Below are positions 10,990-21,969 of a DNA stretch of 64,000 nt, in pieces; the first letter of the stretch is position 1; each line of letters opens with the position of its first letter. Position numbers and translations under genes: made by a program. The stretch is from Plumapathes pennacea (Eukaryota > Cnidaria > Anthozoa > Antipatharia > Myriopathidae): positions 12,996,885-13,060,884 of the forward strand of contig OZ038472.1 in assembly GCA_964036295.1 (NCBI GenBank), in the 5' to 3' direction. Below the pieces are notes generated by a model. It ran no database searches. It was given only the letters and a program-made list of their open reading frames with translations, and was not told the DNA's origin.

Positions 10990-12725
10990 AGCACCCTGGC
11001 CATCGTCTCCTGTTTACATTCGACAATCCTTCTATAACTAAGTGCCAGGAAAAGCCAGTATCTTCTCCTGTTTAAATTCCACTCAATCATTCATGTATGT
11101 ACTTACAATCCTTAATCATTTGCTGGGAAAAGCCTTGTCTTTCATCTCCTGTTTTAATGCCACTCAATTATACATGTGCCTATAACCCTTAATCTTTTCC
11201 TGGGAAAAGCCTTGACTCCCATCTCTTCTTCTAATTCCACTGGCTCTACATGCATGTACCTATAATATCCTTAATTATTTTCTGGGAAGAGCCTAATGTC
11301 TTCAATCGCTTGTTTTTATTCCACTCAATGGTACATGTACTTATAATCCATAATCATTTGCTGGGAAAAGCCTTGTGTTCCATTTCCTGTTTAAATTCCA
11401 CTGAATCATACATGTACATGTAATCCTTAATCATTTGCTGGGAAAAGCCTTGTGTTCCATTTCCTGTTTCAGTTCCACTGTACTTGTACATGTAATCCTA
11501 AATCATTTGGGGGGAAAGCCTTGACTTTCCATCTCCTCTCTCAATTCTGCTAATAAGAATCCTTAATGATCATTTGCTGGGAAAAGCCAATGTTTTAAAT
11601 CACTTGTTTTTATTCCACTCAATGATACTCGTATACTTATATCCTTAGTTACTTGCTGGGAAATACCTTGTCTCTCCATCTCTTCTTCTAATTCTACTCA
11701 ATTATACATGTAGCTATAATCCTTAATCATATCCTGGAAAAAGCCTTGTCTTCCATTTCCTGTTTCAATGATACATGTACTTATAATCCTTAATCATTTG
11801 CTGGGAAAAGCCTTGTCTCTCCATCTCTTCTTCTAATTCCACCTATCATACATGTAGCTATAATCCTTAATCATTTCCTGGAAAAAAGACTTGTCTTCCA
11901 TATCCTATTTGAATTCCAATCAATCATACATGTACTCAATTATAACCCTTAATCATTTGCTGGGAAAAGCATTGTCTTCCCTATCCTAATTAATTTCCAA
12001 TCAATCATACGTGTACTCTGACTTATAATCTTTAATCATTTTCTGGGAAAAACCTTGTCTCTCCATCTCTTCTTCTAATTCCACCTATCATACATGTACT
12101 TACAATCCTTAATCATTTCCTGGAAAAGCCTTGCCTTTTCCATATCCAATTTAAATTGCAATCAAGCATACATGTACTCTTATAATTTATTTAATCATTT
12201 GCTTGCAAAAGCCTTGTTTTTCATTTCCTGTTATAAATTCACTTAATCAAACATGTACCTATGATCTGTAATCACTTGCTGGGAAAAGCCCTGTCTTTAA
12301 TCTCTTGTTTTTATTCCACTCAATGATACATTGTAAAGTATTTATAATTTGTAATCATTTGCTGGGATGAGCCTTGTCCTCCATCTCCAATTGTAATTCC
12401 ACTCAATCGTGCATGTACCTATTATCTGTAATCATTTGCTGGGAAAAGCTTTGCCCTCCATCTCCTGTTTCAATTCCACTCAATTATACATGTACTTATA
12501 TAATCCTTAATCATTTTCTGGGAATAGCCTTGTCTCTCCAACTCTTCTTCTAATTCCACTCTATCATACTTTGTACCTGTAATCCTTAGTCATTTGCTGG
12601 GAAAAGCCTTGCCTTCCATCTCCTGTTTTAATTCCACTCTATCATACATTGTACTTGTAATCTCTAAGTCATTTGCTGGGAAAAGCCTTGTCTTCCATCT
12701 CTTGTTTTTATTCCACTCAATCATC
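10990..12725. repeat. ~76-bp minisatellite array, about 22 units
   Basis: Each unit carries TTTGCTGGGAAAAGCCTTG, a TCCATCTCCTGTT-like segment and CCACTCAATCATACATGTAC. Units diverge by substitutions and small indels, and higher-order alternation (TCTTCTTCTAATT versus CCTGTTTCAATT units) is visible. The last part is the duplicated copy of window positions 1-520. Confidence 0.9.
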
Positions 12726-13449
12726 AATTACCATTTTTGGCCTAATCTGATAAATCGCTATATGCTTACATTTTGTCTTACATTACTTTGCGTTACATTC
12801 AACAATACTTTACAGGGCATACTGTATATTGGTGTGACCACAAGGCACTGTTTAATTTCACATTAGAACCTTCTATTTGCAGGAATATCTGATAAGGAAA
12901 TCTTCGAGGAATCCGAGTCCGCGACAACCACCGAAAAGTGTGTCTGAACAGGATTGGGTCTTGATGCTGATTAGCTCCCCAATCTTTGACAGTGTGGATC
13001 AAATCGAGTTTATTCTCTGACGTAGCATTGGCGACAGCACGGTCGTCGGTACGATCCTGTACAATGGCGCGGATATCGACAATTCCAGGTATTAAACACA
13101 TGAACGACAACTGATAGAAACGTAGTGTAACTGGGCATCACTGAATCACCCGGTGAAGAAAAACAAACAAACAAATGGCGACTACGGAATACCCCGCCCT
13201 TTTTGGACCACCCCTAGAAAACAGTAGATACGCAGATTACTCCCCCGTATGATGTTATTCATTTTTTCTTAAAAGAGGTGTTCCAAACGTTCTCAGTCAG
13301 TTCAATTTGCTCAGAGACTTTCTTTTACATTAATTCGTGAACATGAACGATTTTAAACGCGAGGGCACTTTTGAATTTTATATTTTATATTTAGTTTTTG
13401 CTGCACTACGCGGGCAAAAACCTGATTTGCTATCTGTCACACACGTGTG
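12207..13449. repeat. Segmental duplication, copy 2
   Basis: Same block as positions 1-1,308 at an offset of about 12.2 kb, with sparse differences. Past 13,449 the two copies are unrelated. Confidence 0.9.
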
Positions 13450-14805
13450 AACAGCATATTATTGCAAGAGAGGGTTGTTGTTTCTGCCAAAAGGTCGTTG
13501 AATTTGCCCAAATTTCCAGCTCCGGTATCGATATTATGCAGAAAAATCTCAAATGATAAATTATGCAAACGATACAGATATTGGCTGCTGAAAACAATGT
13601 CTAATCAATTTGGTTTACAAAGAATTATTGTTTTGCCCGATTGGCACTTGTTTTGGCGCGTAACGTTTTTTGTTCGTTGAAAAGACGCTGTAGTAACGCA
13701 GATATCGATTTAACGTTTTAGTGTTTCTGCTTGTAAATTTATCGTTCTTTTTCTCGACGGTATAAAAAACCGCTTAACTTCCCTCACAAAACGGTTGTTG
13801 TTTTCGCTTTTTCTATCATGTTTGCGTCATTTTCACCAAAACTAATGTTTTTTGTTGTTGTTTTGTTTTGTTTTGTTTTGTTTTTTTCTTTTTGGTCGCC
13901 CTCGCGTTGAACTTGGCACAAATTTGTACAATATTTTTCCTGACGCTTTCAAATTTGGTTACAGCTTGATAAATATATGTTGGACATGTTTTTAGATTTT
14001 CTTTCTTGTTCAGTTTTAGTCACTATCTGATAGGTTTCTTTGGAACACCTTTTGTTAAGTTAGAACTGTTTAGTTTGTGGTTCTGTTAAGTTGGAATGGT
14101 TGGAAGAGAATCGCGCGCTATTTTTTGTTCATTGGATTGGAAAGTCGTTTTGATTCCGTCGCACAATTTCTAATCTGGCCTCGGTTGTAGAATGTCGCGA
14201 TGTCAAGCATTATTCTTCAACGTTAAATTTTGTTCTTGACGCCGTGTTTGAATTAACTGGATTCTTCACGAAGCTGACGCGGTTCAACGAGAATTTAATC
14301 CCAGTTGTTGTTGGCTTTTATCGTTTTCAAATCCACGGCTTGAAATGTTTTAAGGACTTCATCTGTGATATTGTAATCGGTTTTAGTTCAAAAACAAATT
14401 TATTCACTTGCCTGTTGGGCAATTTCAAATCGATTTTTCGTGCGAAAACTAACTTATTCATTGTCGTTTGCGAGCAGTGCGCATTTCTCTTCGACCATCC
14501 TTGTTTATCAGATGATCTCTTCGGCTAAGCACCTATATGCAGGTGCGTCACATTTAAAAGTTATCTCATGCCTCAAGTTTAATTTGCTTTCACTGTCGAG
14601 AGAACTAAGTTGACTGATTGTGTTTTCGGGAGAGATCTGGCGAATTAGAACCGAGGAAATTGAACGGCAATTCCGCACCAAATTTTATTGAGGCATGATG
14701 TACCTTTACTTGTGATGTATTGGCTGCATCATTTCATATATACACCGTCAATTTGGCGCGCTTCTTAAACTTTACAAGGCGCCGGGGACTTCTCACGTAG
14801 CAACT
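13450..14805. other. T-rich sequence without a supported gene
   Basis: Open frames at 13,447-13,680 and 14,244-14,528 lack splice context and protein-like composition. A (GTTTT)n run lies near 13,860-13,890. Nothing else is seen. Confidence 0.45.
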
Positions 14806-15237
14806 GATGCAGGCAATCGGTGTCTGTTTTCTTTCGCGAAAGCTCTAAAAGCGTAGTCGATGTATTTTGAAATGTTTGTAGCCTTTAGCTTTTTAGTGAA
14901 GGACTCCTAGTTTGATGCAGGCAATCGGTGTCTGTTTTCTTTCGCGAAGGCTCTAAAAGCGTAGTCGATGTATTTTGAAATGTTTGTAGCCTTTAGCTTT
15001 TTAGTGAAGGACTCCTAGTTTGATGCAGGCAATCGGTGTCTGTTTTCTTTCGCGAAGGCTCTAAAAGCGTAGTCGGTGTATTTTGAAATGTTTGTAGCCT
15101 TTAGCTTTTTAGTGAAGGACTCCTAGTTTGGTGCAAGCAATCGGTGTCTGTTTTCTTTTGCGGAGGCTCTAAAAGCGTCGTCAGTGTATTTTGAAATGTT
15201 CGTAGCCTTTAGCTTTTTAGTGAAGGACTCCTAGTTT
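14806..15237. repeat. 108-bp tandem repeat, four copies
   Basis: Units start at 14,806, 14,914, 15,022 and 15,130 with GATGCAGGCAATCGGTGTC. Copies are nearly identical; the fourth is the most diverged. A fifth begins at about 15,238 and breaks off. Confidence 0.95.
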
Positions 15238-15290
15238 GATGCAGGAGTCGCAGTTAGTTTTCTATTCTACCGCGGAAAGTACGTTTTTCT

Positions 15291-15425
15291 ACCAGCCTGC
15301 GTAGCAAGGGGTCTCATTCCATGCGGTTCACGGGCGCCATTTTGTACTGGTGGCAGAAGGGAGACTGGTGGCGAGTGACAAAATTACAAGGCGGGGGGAG
15401 GGGGGCGGGGGCGGGAGAAAAGACC
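15291..15425. mobile_element. Half copy of the palindromic MITE found at 34.0-34.3 kb
   Basis: The sequence from CAGCCTGCGTAGC through CACGGGCGCCATTTTG and the G-rich GGGGGGAGGGGGGCGGG tract matches one arm of the 34-kb hairpin. The other arm is absent. Confidence 0.75.
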
Positions 15426-15659
15426 ACGACCAAAACGGTGGAAACGACAACATATACAAGTGCAGGTTTTGTTGTTCGTACAACGCTTGTTGTAAAACAT
15501 CAAGAATTATCCACAAACTCCAAACGAAGACTTGTTTACTGGAGAATAAGATATTGTGAAACACCCGTGCGCGATTTTTTTGTGTGCGTGTCTCGTGGGC
15601 CCTGCATGAATAATTAGCCTTTGACCAATGAAAGGCTGTTGTAAACCGGTTTTACATAT

Positions 15660-15910
15660 TTCACACATATTTTGCCATATGCGTGCATTCATATTTTGCC
15701 AAATGCGTGCATTCATATTTTGCCAAATGCGTGCATTCATATTTTGCCATATGCGTGCATTCATATTTTGCCAAATGCGTGCATACAATGCATGCATGGT
15801 GTATTGGCCTTGCATCTGCATTGATTAGCCTTTGACCAATGAACAGGCTGTTGTGAACCGGTTTTACTGCATATTTCACACATATTTTGCCAAATGCGTG
15901 CATTCTCGTG
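15660..15910. repeat. 24-bp tandem repeat embedded in a larger duplication
   Basis: CATATTTTGCCAAATGCGTG recurs about five times with period 24 (variants CCATATG and CCAAATG). The flanking ATTAGCCTTTGACCAATGAA recurs around 15,615, 15,825 and 15,938, so the unit sits in a larger imperfect repeat. Confidence 0.9.
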
Positions 15911-16026
15911 GAATACTGGCCTTGCATCTGCAAGGATTAGCCTTTGACTAATGAAAGGCTATTGTGTTTTACTTGCGTACTGCACGTGTTTTTGCTGCCG
16001 TGCACATTCCCCGTGCACATGTCCTC

Positions 16027-16092
16027 TATATAGTGCATCTGCTTCTCGTCATTTCAGTCAGTTGCTTCCCGAACTGCAAGCAGGACAGACGT
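16027..16092 (+). promoter_or_regulatory. Core-promoter-like array, copy 1 (TATA, Inr, DPE)
   Basis: TATATA at 16,027 lies 29 nt before the A of TCAGTC (16,056) and 33 nt before the A of TCAGTT (16,060). AGACGT at 16,087-16,092 starts at +28 from the second initiator and fits the DPE consensus RGWYVT. The spacing matches known metazoan core promoter rules; activity is inferred. Confidence 0.4.
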
Positions 16093-16319
16093 ACGGACCC
16101 GTTCGGACTCTAAACTTGAGGCAAGTCTGGTGAAATTTCTACGTGAAATGAAGGGAAAGGAAGCAGTCAGTGAAGTTTCAAAACGCTGCAGACGTATCGG
16201 CTTTGTAAACGGCTGGAGAGCTCGCGTTTTTAAAATGTTCGTTTAGACGTTTCTCTCTTCTTTGCAGGGCAGTCGAAAGTCGAAGGCTTTGCCGGAGTTC
16301 TTCCCCTGCACATGTCCTC

Positions 16320-16385
16320 TATATATTGCATCTGCTTCTCGTCATTTCAGTCAGTTGCTTCCCGAACTGCAAGCAGGACAGACGT
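16320..16385 (+). promoter_or_regulatory. Core-promoter-like array, copy 2
   Basis: The same TATATA, TCAGTCAGTT and AGACGT elements occur at unchanged spacing in the second 293-bp unit. Confidence 0.4.
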
Positions 16386-17399
16386 ACGGACCCGTTCGGA
16401 CTCTAAACTCGAGGCAAGTCTGGTCAAATTTCTACGTGAAATGAAGGGAAAGGAAGCAGTCAGTGAAGTTTCAAAACGCTGCAGACGTATCGGCTTTGTA
16501 AACGGCTGAAGAGCTCGCGTTTGTAAAATGTTCGTTTAATGAAGACGTTTCTCTCTCCTTTGCAGGGCAGTCGAAAGTCGAAGGCTTTGCCGGAGTTCTA
16601 CCTCGAAGTAAAGGTAAACCTTGTTTGTATTTGCTGTCTGGTTTATATTTATCGCGCGTAAAGAGGAGAAACGAAGCTTCAGAACTTTTTGCGCTTGCGA
16701 AATTTTCGATTAATAAGGACGTTTTGTCTCTTGTTAGCAGGGCAGCGGGCCCTTTCTGTACTTTAATTACTTGTCGAAGAGGGAGTGTTTCTTTCTTGTT
16801 TGTTACTAGTTCCTCGGGAAGTGGCCACAAGGCCGAATGTAGTTCAGACCTACGGTCAAAATAGATCAATTTCACATCAAGTAAATAGGCGAATATTTCT
16901 TGGTTTGAATGTGGCGCAAAATGTTTATATGGTTTCGAATGTGCTAACGTGACATCAACCTAGGAATTTTGTACTATTTCTTTCTTGTGATTAAAACTGA
17001 ATTCGGTTTTGGGGATTTTGTTTTTGGTTTCTAGTTTTATTCGAAAAGGTTGCGAATCTAGTCCCTCGGATGTTTTTGCGTAGTTCGTTTTCGATAGGGA
17101 GCTTAAGCAAACTAGGACGGCGACGGCAATGCGAGGAACCAGGAAAAGAGTGTCTCTGTAATCCTTATGTCTTTGTAACTTTGCCTATTCTTAGTTTGCT
17201 CAAATTTGTTCCGTTTTTTCCGAAGTTTTATTGCTTTCATCGTCTCCTACTAAGAAGAACGATTGTCGTAATTTCTCAAAATGTCGTCCACGTCCTGACA
17301 ACAGCATAAAAGAGTCGCACGCGAGAGCACGACAACCCGAGATCATGTCAATTTTTAGCCTGAAAACGTGAAAGTTTCGTCCACAACGACTTTCTTGAT

Positions 17400-17527
17400 A
17401 ACGTTTTAAGCTGGAACAAGCTTTCTAATCCATCTTCGAACAAAATCCAGCAGTTTATTGGCAGAGGTCGAGAGAAAGAATTTCGTTAATCCTAGATTAG
17501 CTTAATCGACTTTCGAAAACCGGGCCC
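17400..17527. mobile_element. Fragment of the GGGCCCGG MITE family
   Basis: The right half only is present, ending CGACTTTCGAAAACCGGGCCC. It is homologous to the left half of 7,132-7,383 in inverse orientation. Confidence 0.75.
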
Positions 17528-17534
17528 AGGTGTT

Positions 17535-18858
17535 TCCCTCGGATGATTTTGCGTAGTTTCTTTTCAATGTTGGTCGTTAACTTTCAGTTCGTCGTCCAAT
17601 TTTTTTTTTTTTTTTTTTTTTTTGTGCTTAGATGTTTTTCTCTCGGATGTTTTTGCGTAGTTTATTTTCAATGTTGGTCGTTAACTTTCAGTTCGTCGTC
17701 CAATTTTTTTTATTTTTTTTTTTTTTTGCGCTCGGGTTTTTTTCGTGGATGTTTTTGCGTAGTTCGTTTTCAATGTTAGTTTTAAACGTTCAGGTAGTCG
17801 TTCATTTTTTTTGCGCTTAGATGTTCTTTCCCTCGGATGTTTTTGCATAGTTCTTTTCAATATTAGTCGTTCATTTTTTTTCGTGCTTGGATGTTTTTTC
17901 TTCGGATGTTTTTGCGTAGTTGCTTTTCAATGTTAGTCATTAACGTTCAGTTAGTTGTTCATTTTTTTTTTCTTGCTGTGCTTAGATGTTTTTCAACATT
18001 CAGTTAGTCGTTCATTTTTTTTTTTTTGCGCTTAGATGATTTTTCCCTCGGATGTTTTTGCGTAGTTTCTTTTCAACGTTGGTCGTTAACGTTCAGTTCG
18101 TTGTCTATTTTTTTTTTTTTTTTGTGCTTAGATGTTTTTCTCTCGGATGTTTTTGCGTAGTTTCTTTTCAATGTTGGTCGTTAACTTCAGTTCGTCGTCC
18201 TATTTACTTTTTTTTTGTTTTTTGTTTTGTTTTGCGCTCGGGTTTTTTTCGTGGATGTTTTTGCGTAGTTCGTTTTCAATGTTAGTTTTAAACGTTCAGG
18301 TAGTCATTCATTTTTTTTGCGCTTAGATGTTCTTTCCCTCGGATGTTTTCAATATTAGTCGTTCATTTTTTTTCGTGCTTAGATGTTTTTTCTTCGGATG
18401 TTTTTGCGTAGTTCCTTTTCAATGTTAGTCGTTAACGTTCAGTTAGTCGTTCATTTTTTTTTTCTTGCTGCGCTTAGATGTTTTTCAACATTTAGTTAGT
18501 CGTTCATTTTTTTTTTTTTTTTTTGCGCTTAGATGATTTTTCCCTCGGATGTTTTTGCGGAGTTTCTTTCTTTTCAACGTTGGTCGTTAACGTTCAGTTC
18601 ATCGTCCATTTTTTTTTTTTTTTTTTTTTGTGCTTAGAAGTTTTTCTCTCGGATATTTTTGCGTAGTTCCTTTTCAATGTTAGTCATTAACGTTCAGTTA
18701 GTCGTTTTTTTTTTTTTTTTGCTGCGCTTAGATGTTTCTCAACATTCAGTTAGTCGTTCTTTTTTTTTTCCGCTTAGACGATTTTTCCCTCGGATGTTTT
18801 TGCATAGTTTCCTTTTCAATGTTGGTCGTTAACCTTTAGTTAGTCGTTCATTTTCTTT

Positions 18859-18906
<48 letters not shown>

Positions 18907-19175
18907 CGCTTAGATGTTTCTCAACATTCAGTTAGTCGTTCTTTTTTTTTCCGCTTAGACGATTTTTCCCTCGGATGTTTCTTTTTTTTTTTTTTTTTTT
19001 TTTTTTTGCTGCGCTTAGATGTTTCTCAACATTCAGTTAGTCGTTCTTTTTTTTTTCCGCTTAGACGATTTTTCCCTCGGATGTTTTTGCATAGTTTCCT
19101 TTCAATGTTGGTCATTAACCTTTAGTTAGTCGTTCATTTTCTTTTCTTTTTTTTTTCTTTCTTTTTTTTTTTTTT
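17535..19175. repeat. T-rich ~90-bp minisatellite array
   Basis: Units contain CCTCGGATGTTTTTGCGTAG, TTTTCAATGTTGGTCGTTAA, a TTAGTCGTTCA core, a T run of 7-40 nt and GCGCTTAGATG. The unit order is shuffled and T runs vary strongly in length. The open frames in it are low-complexity artefacts. Confidence 0.9.
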
Positions 19176-19429
19176 TTTGCACAGATGTTTGCAAGATGTT
19201 TGCCAGTTCGGCATCGTATTTTTTCCCGTTAATAAAAGCTCTATTAAGTGCACACATCAACCTTTTACACATGTTAATGAAAGCTTTAACACACTTCCAC
19301 AGCAACCTTTATACACACTACACCTTATCTTCACAAGAATAAAGAAACAAACCTGCTGTCTTGCGTATTTTTTACCCCCTCCCCTAAACCCAACCTCCAA
19401 ACTTGGCGAAGAAGAGGAAGAAGAAAAAG

Positions 19430-19625
19430 GTAAGGACTTTTATGTAGCCTTAGCCTTAGCACTTAGCCTTAGCACTTGGCCTTAGCACTTAGCCTTAACC
19501 CTTAGCCTTAACCCTTAGCCTTAACCCTTAGCCTTAGCCTTAACCCTAACCCTTAGCCCTAACCCTTAGCCTTAACCCTAACCCTTGGCCTTAACCCTAA
19601 CCCTTAGCCTTAACCCTAACCCTTA
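19430..19625. repeat. Interstitial telomere-like repeats (CCCTAA variants)
   Basis: Degenerate blocks of CCTTAGCCTTAG grade into AACCCTAACCC, the complement of the animal telomere repeat TTAGGG. They directly abut the 10-bp satellite. Confidence 0.8.
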
Positions 19626-20320
19626 GACTTATATAGACTTATATAGACTTATATAGACTTATATAGACTTATATAGACTTATATAGACTTATATAGACTT
19701 ATATAGACTTATATAGACTTATATAGACTTATATAGACTTATATAGACTTATATAGACTTATATAGACTTATATAGACTTATATAGACTTATATAGACTT
19801 ATATAGACTTATATAGACTTATATAGACTTATATAGACTTATATAGACTTATATAGACTTATATAGACTTATATAGACTTATATAGACTTATATAGACTT
19901 ATATAGACTTATATAGACTTATATAGACTTATATAGACTTATATAGACTTATATAGACTTATATAGACTTATATAGACTTATATAGACTTATATAGACTT
20001 ATATAGACTTATATAGACTTATATAGACTTATATAGACTTATATAGACTTTTATAGACTTTTATAGACTTTTATAGACTTTTATAGACTTTTATAGACTT
20101 TTATAGACTTTTATAGACTTTTATAGACTTTTATAGACTTTTATAGACTTTTATAGACTTTTATAGACTTTTATAGACTTTTATAGACTTTTATAGACTT
20201 TTATAGACTTTTATAGACTTTTATAGACTTATATAGACTTTTATAGACTTATATAGACTTTTATAGACTTATATAGACTTTTATAGACTTTTATAGACTT
20301 ATATAGACTTTTATAGACTT
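19621..20320. repeat. 10-bp satellite, about 70 units
   Basis: Perfect ACTTATATAG units fill about 420 bp, then switch to ACTTTTATAG units, then alternate before ending at GTGGGGGCGCTC. The near-perfect homogeneity points to recent expansion. Confidence 0.97.
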
Positions 20321-20454
20321 GTGGGGGCGCTCGGAAACACAGGGTATGGCAGTACAGACAAAACTTTTGTGAACCTTGTACAGCTTAATAAAATGACACA
20401 GAATACTGGTATAAAATTCTTTATTGACTTTGTCTTGTAAAATCCCGAGGGCTA

Positions 20455-20725
20455 CGTCAAGTCTGGGACTAGGTGAAGTCTAGAGGGGGTAGGGGCATGT
20501 GAGAAGTCTTAGGTGGGACTAGGTGAAGTATAGAGGGGGGGTGGGGACATGTGACGAAGTCTTAGGGGGTGGGACTAGGTGAAGTCTAGAGGGGGGTGGG
20601 GGCATGTGACGAAGTCTTAGGGGGTGGGACTAGGTGAAGTCTAGAAGGGGTGGGGACATGCGATGAAGTCTTAGAGGGGGGAGGAGGCGTATGGTGAAGT
20701 CCTGTAGGAGTGGGGAAAAGGGGAG
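20455..20725. repeat. G-rich ~57-bp minisatellite
   Basis: The unit GGGACTAGGTGAAGTCTAGA followed by a G-rich run, GGGGCATGTGACGAAGTCTT, recurs about five times. Confidence 0.85.
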
Positions 20726-20754
20726 TAAGGTAAATCTTTTGGGGTGAAGTGTTT

Positions 20755-21165
20755 TCCCGGACTTCACTCATCTTTATTTTGTGTAAGAGTCGCGCCAATC
20801 TTCTAAATAACAAGACATGGCGCGCGTGTGTGGGTTGTTTGGTGTTTCGGTCATCTTTATTTTGTGCAAGTGTCGCGCCAGTCTTCTAAATAACAAGACA
20901 TGGCGCGTGTGTGTGGGTTGTTTGGTGTGTCGATCAATTTTATTTTAACCATCTTTATTTTGTGTAAGTGTCGCGCCAGTCTTCTAAATAACAAGACATG
21001 GCGCGTGTGTGTGGGTTGTTTGGTGTTTTGGTCATTTTTATTTCAACAATCTTTAGAGTCTTAGGGTTGGGGTCAAGTGTTTTCTCGAGCTTCAGTCATC
21101 TTTATTTTGTGTAAGTGTCGCGCCAGTCTTCTAAATAACAAGACATGGCGCGTGTGTATCGATCA
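20755..21165. repeat. ~110-bp tandem repeat, four copies
   Basis: CATCTTTATTTTGTGTAAG, GTCGCGCCAGTCTTCTAAAT and AACAAGACATGGCGCGTG recur in order four times up to about 21,155. Confidence 0.85.
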
Positions 21166-21399
21166 TCTTTAGAAAGCCTTCGCGCTCAAAGTCTGTTTCT
21201 TCTTGTTCAGTCAGCCAGCAAAATATCTTCAACTTCTCCTTTGCTCCGCTGTATCTTCAAAGTGTTTCGTCTTCCTGCGATTAAGAATTTATACACTCAA
21301 CCACAGGGAACACTGTTCGAGCTTTGGTTTCTCAAATAAATTGCAGGAAACTTCGTACGCAAAAAAAATAATAATAATATATATATATAGAGAGAGAGA

Positions 21400-21680
21400 G
21401 AGGATATTACACGGCGGCTTGAAGATATGAATTTTATTTTCGAGTGGTAAAAACAATATTTTACAAACGAGCGCTTCGCGAGCGAGTAAAATATTGCTTT
21501 TACCACGAGAAAATAAAATCCATATCTTCAAGCCGCCGTGTAATTTTCTTTTTATTATATTAGACACGAGTGTTTTACGAGAAATTGCACAAACAACCAA
21601 CCGTGCAAAAGCGGGAAATGATGCCAACGATATCCTCACTAGTGAGGATATGGAAAATACGCCACTCGTGTCTATATAAT
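21400..21680. mobile_element. Composite palindromic element
   Basis: A long hairpin (arms about 21,407-21,465 and 21,486-21,542, ends TTACACGGCGGCTTGAAGAT and its complement) has a loop GAGCGCTTCGCGAGCGAG. It is followed by a second inverted pair, TAGACACGAGTG and CACTCGTGTCTA, enclosing the palindrome ATATCCTCACTAGTGAGGATAT minus its ends. This is foldback or MITE structure with no coding content. Confidence 0.8.
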
Positions 21681-21969
21681 AAATAAGTCACGAAAAGACG
21701 ATGCAAACCAAGACAACATTCAACATAAAATATTAAACAAAAACTACCGAGCAATGTCAATCCGAGTTAAACATTTCAACCGTTCGAGCAGATAAATACG
21801 CTTTGGCCTCTCAAATAAATTGCAGGAAACTTCGTACGCAAACAAAAAAGGCACGAAAAGACGATGCAAACCAAGACAACATTCAACATAAACTAAACAA
21901 AAACTACCGAGCAATGTCAATCCGAGTTAAACATTTCTACCGTTAGAGAAGATAAACACGCTTTGGCTT

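Larger units (their letters stand above)
16014..16606. repeat. 293-bp tandem duplication with promoter- and exon-like parts
   Basis: TGCACATGTCCTCTATATA occurs at 16,014 and 16,307, and the following 290 bp are nearly identical. Each unit holds a TATA/Inr/DPE-like core and, near its end, a TTTGCAG acceptor followed by GGCAGTCGAAAGTCGAAGGC. The last block (from 16,566) ends at a GTAAAC donor. Related exon-like blocks occur on the minus strand at 22.0-22.1 and 23.1 kb. Confidence 0.85.

Noticed and set aside
17543-19125. Short F- and R-rich frames repeated along the T-rich array
   Set aside because: They repeat with the minisatellite unit and consist of T-run translation.
19430-19625. True chromosome end
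   Set aside because: Repeats are degenerate and unique sequence continues on both sides, so they are interstitial.
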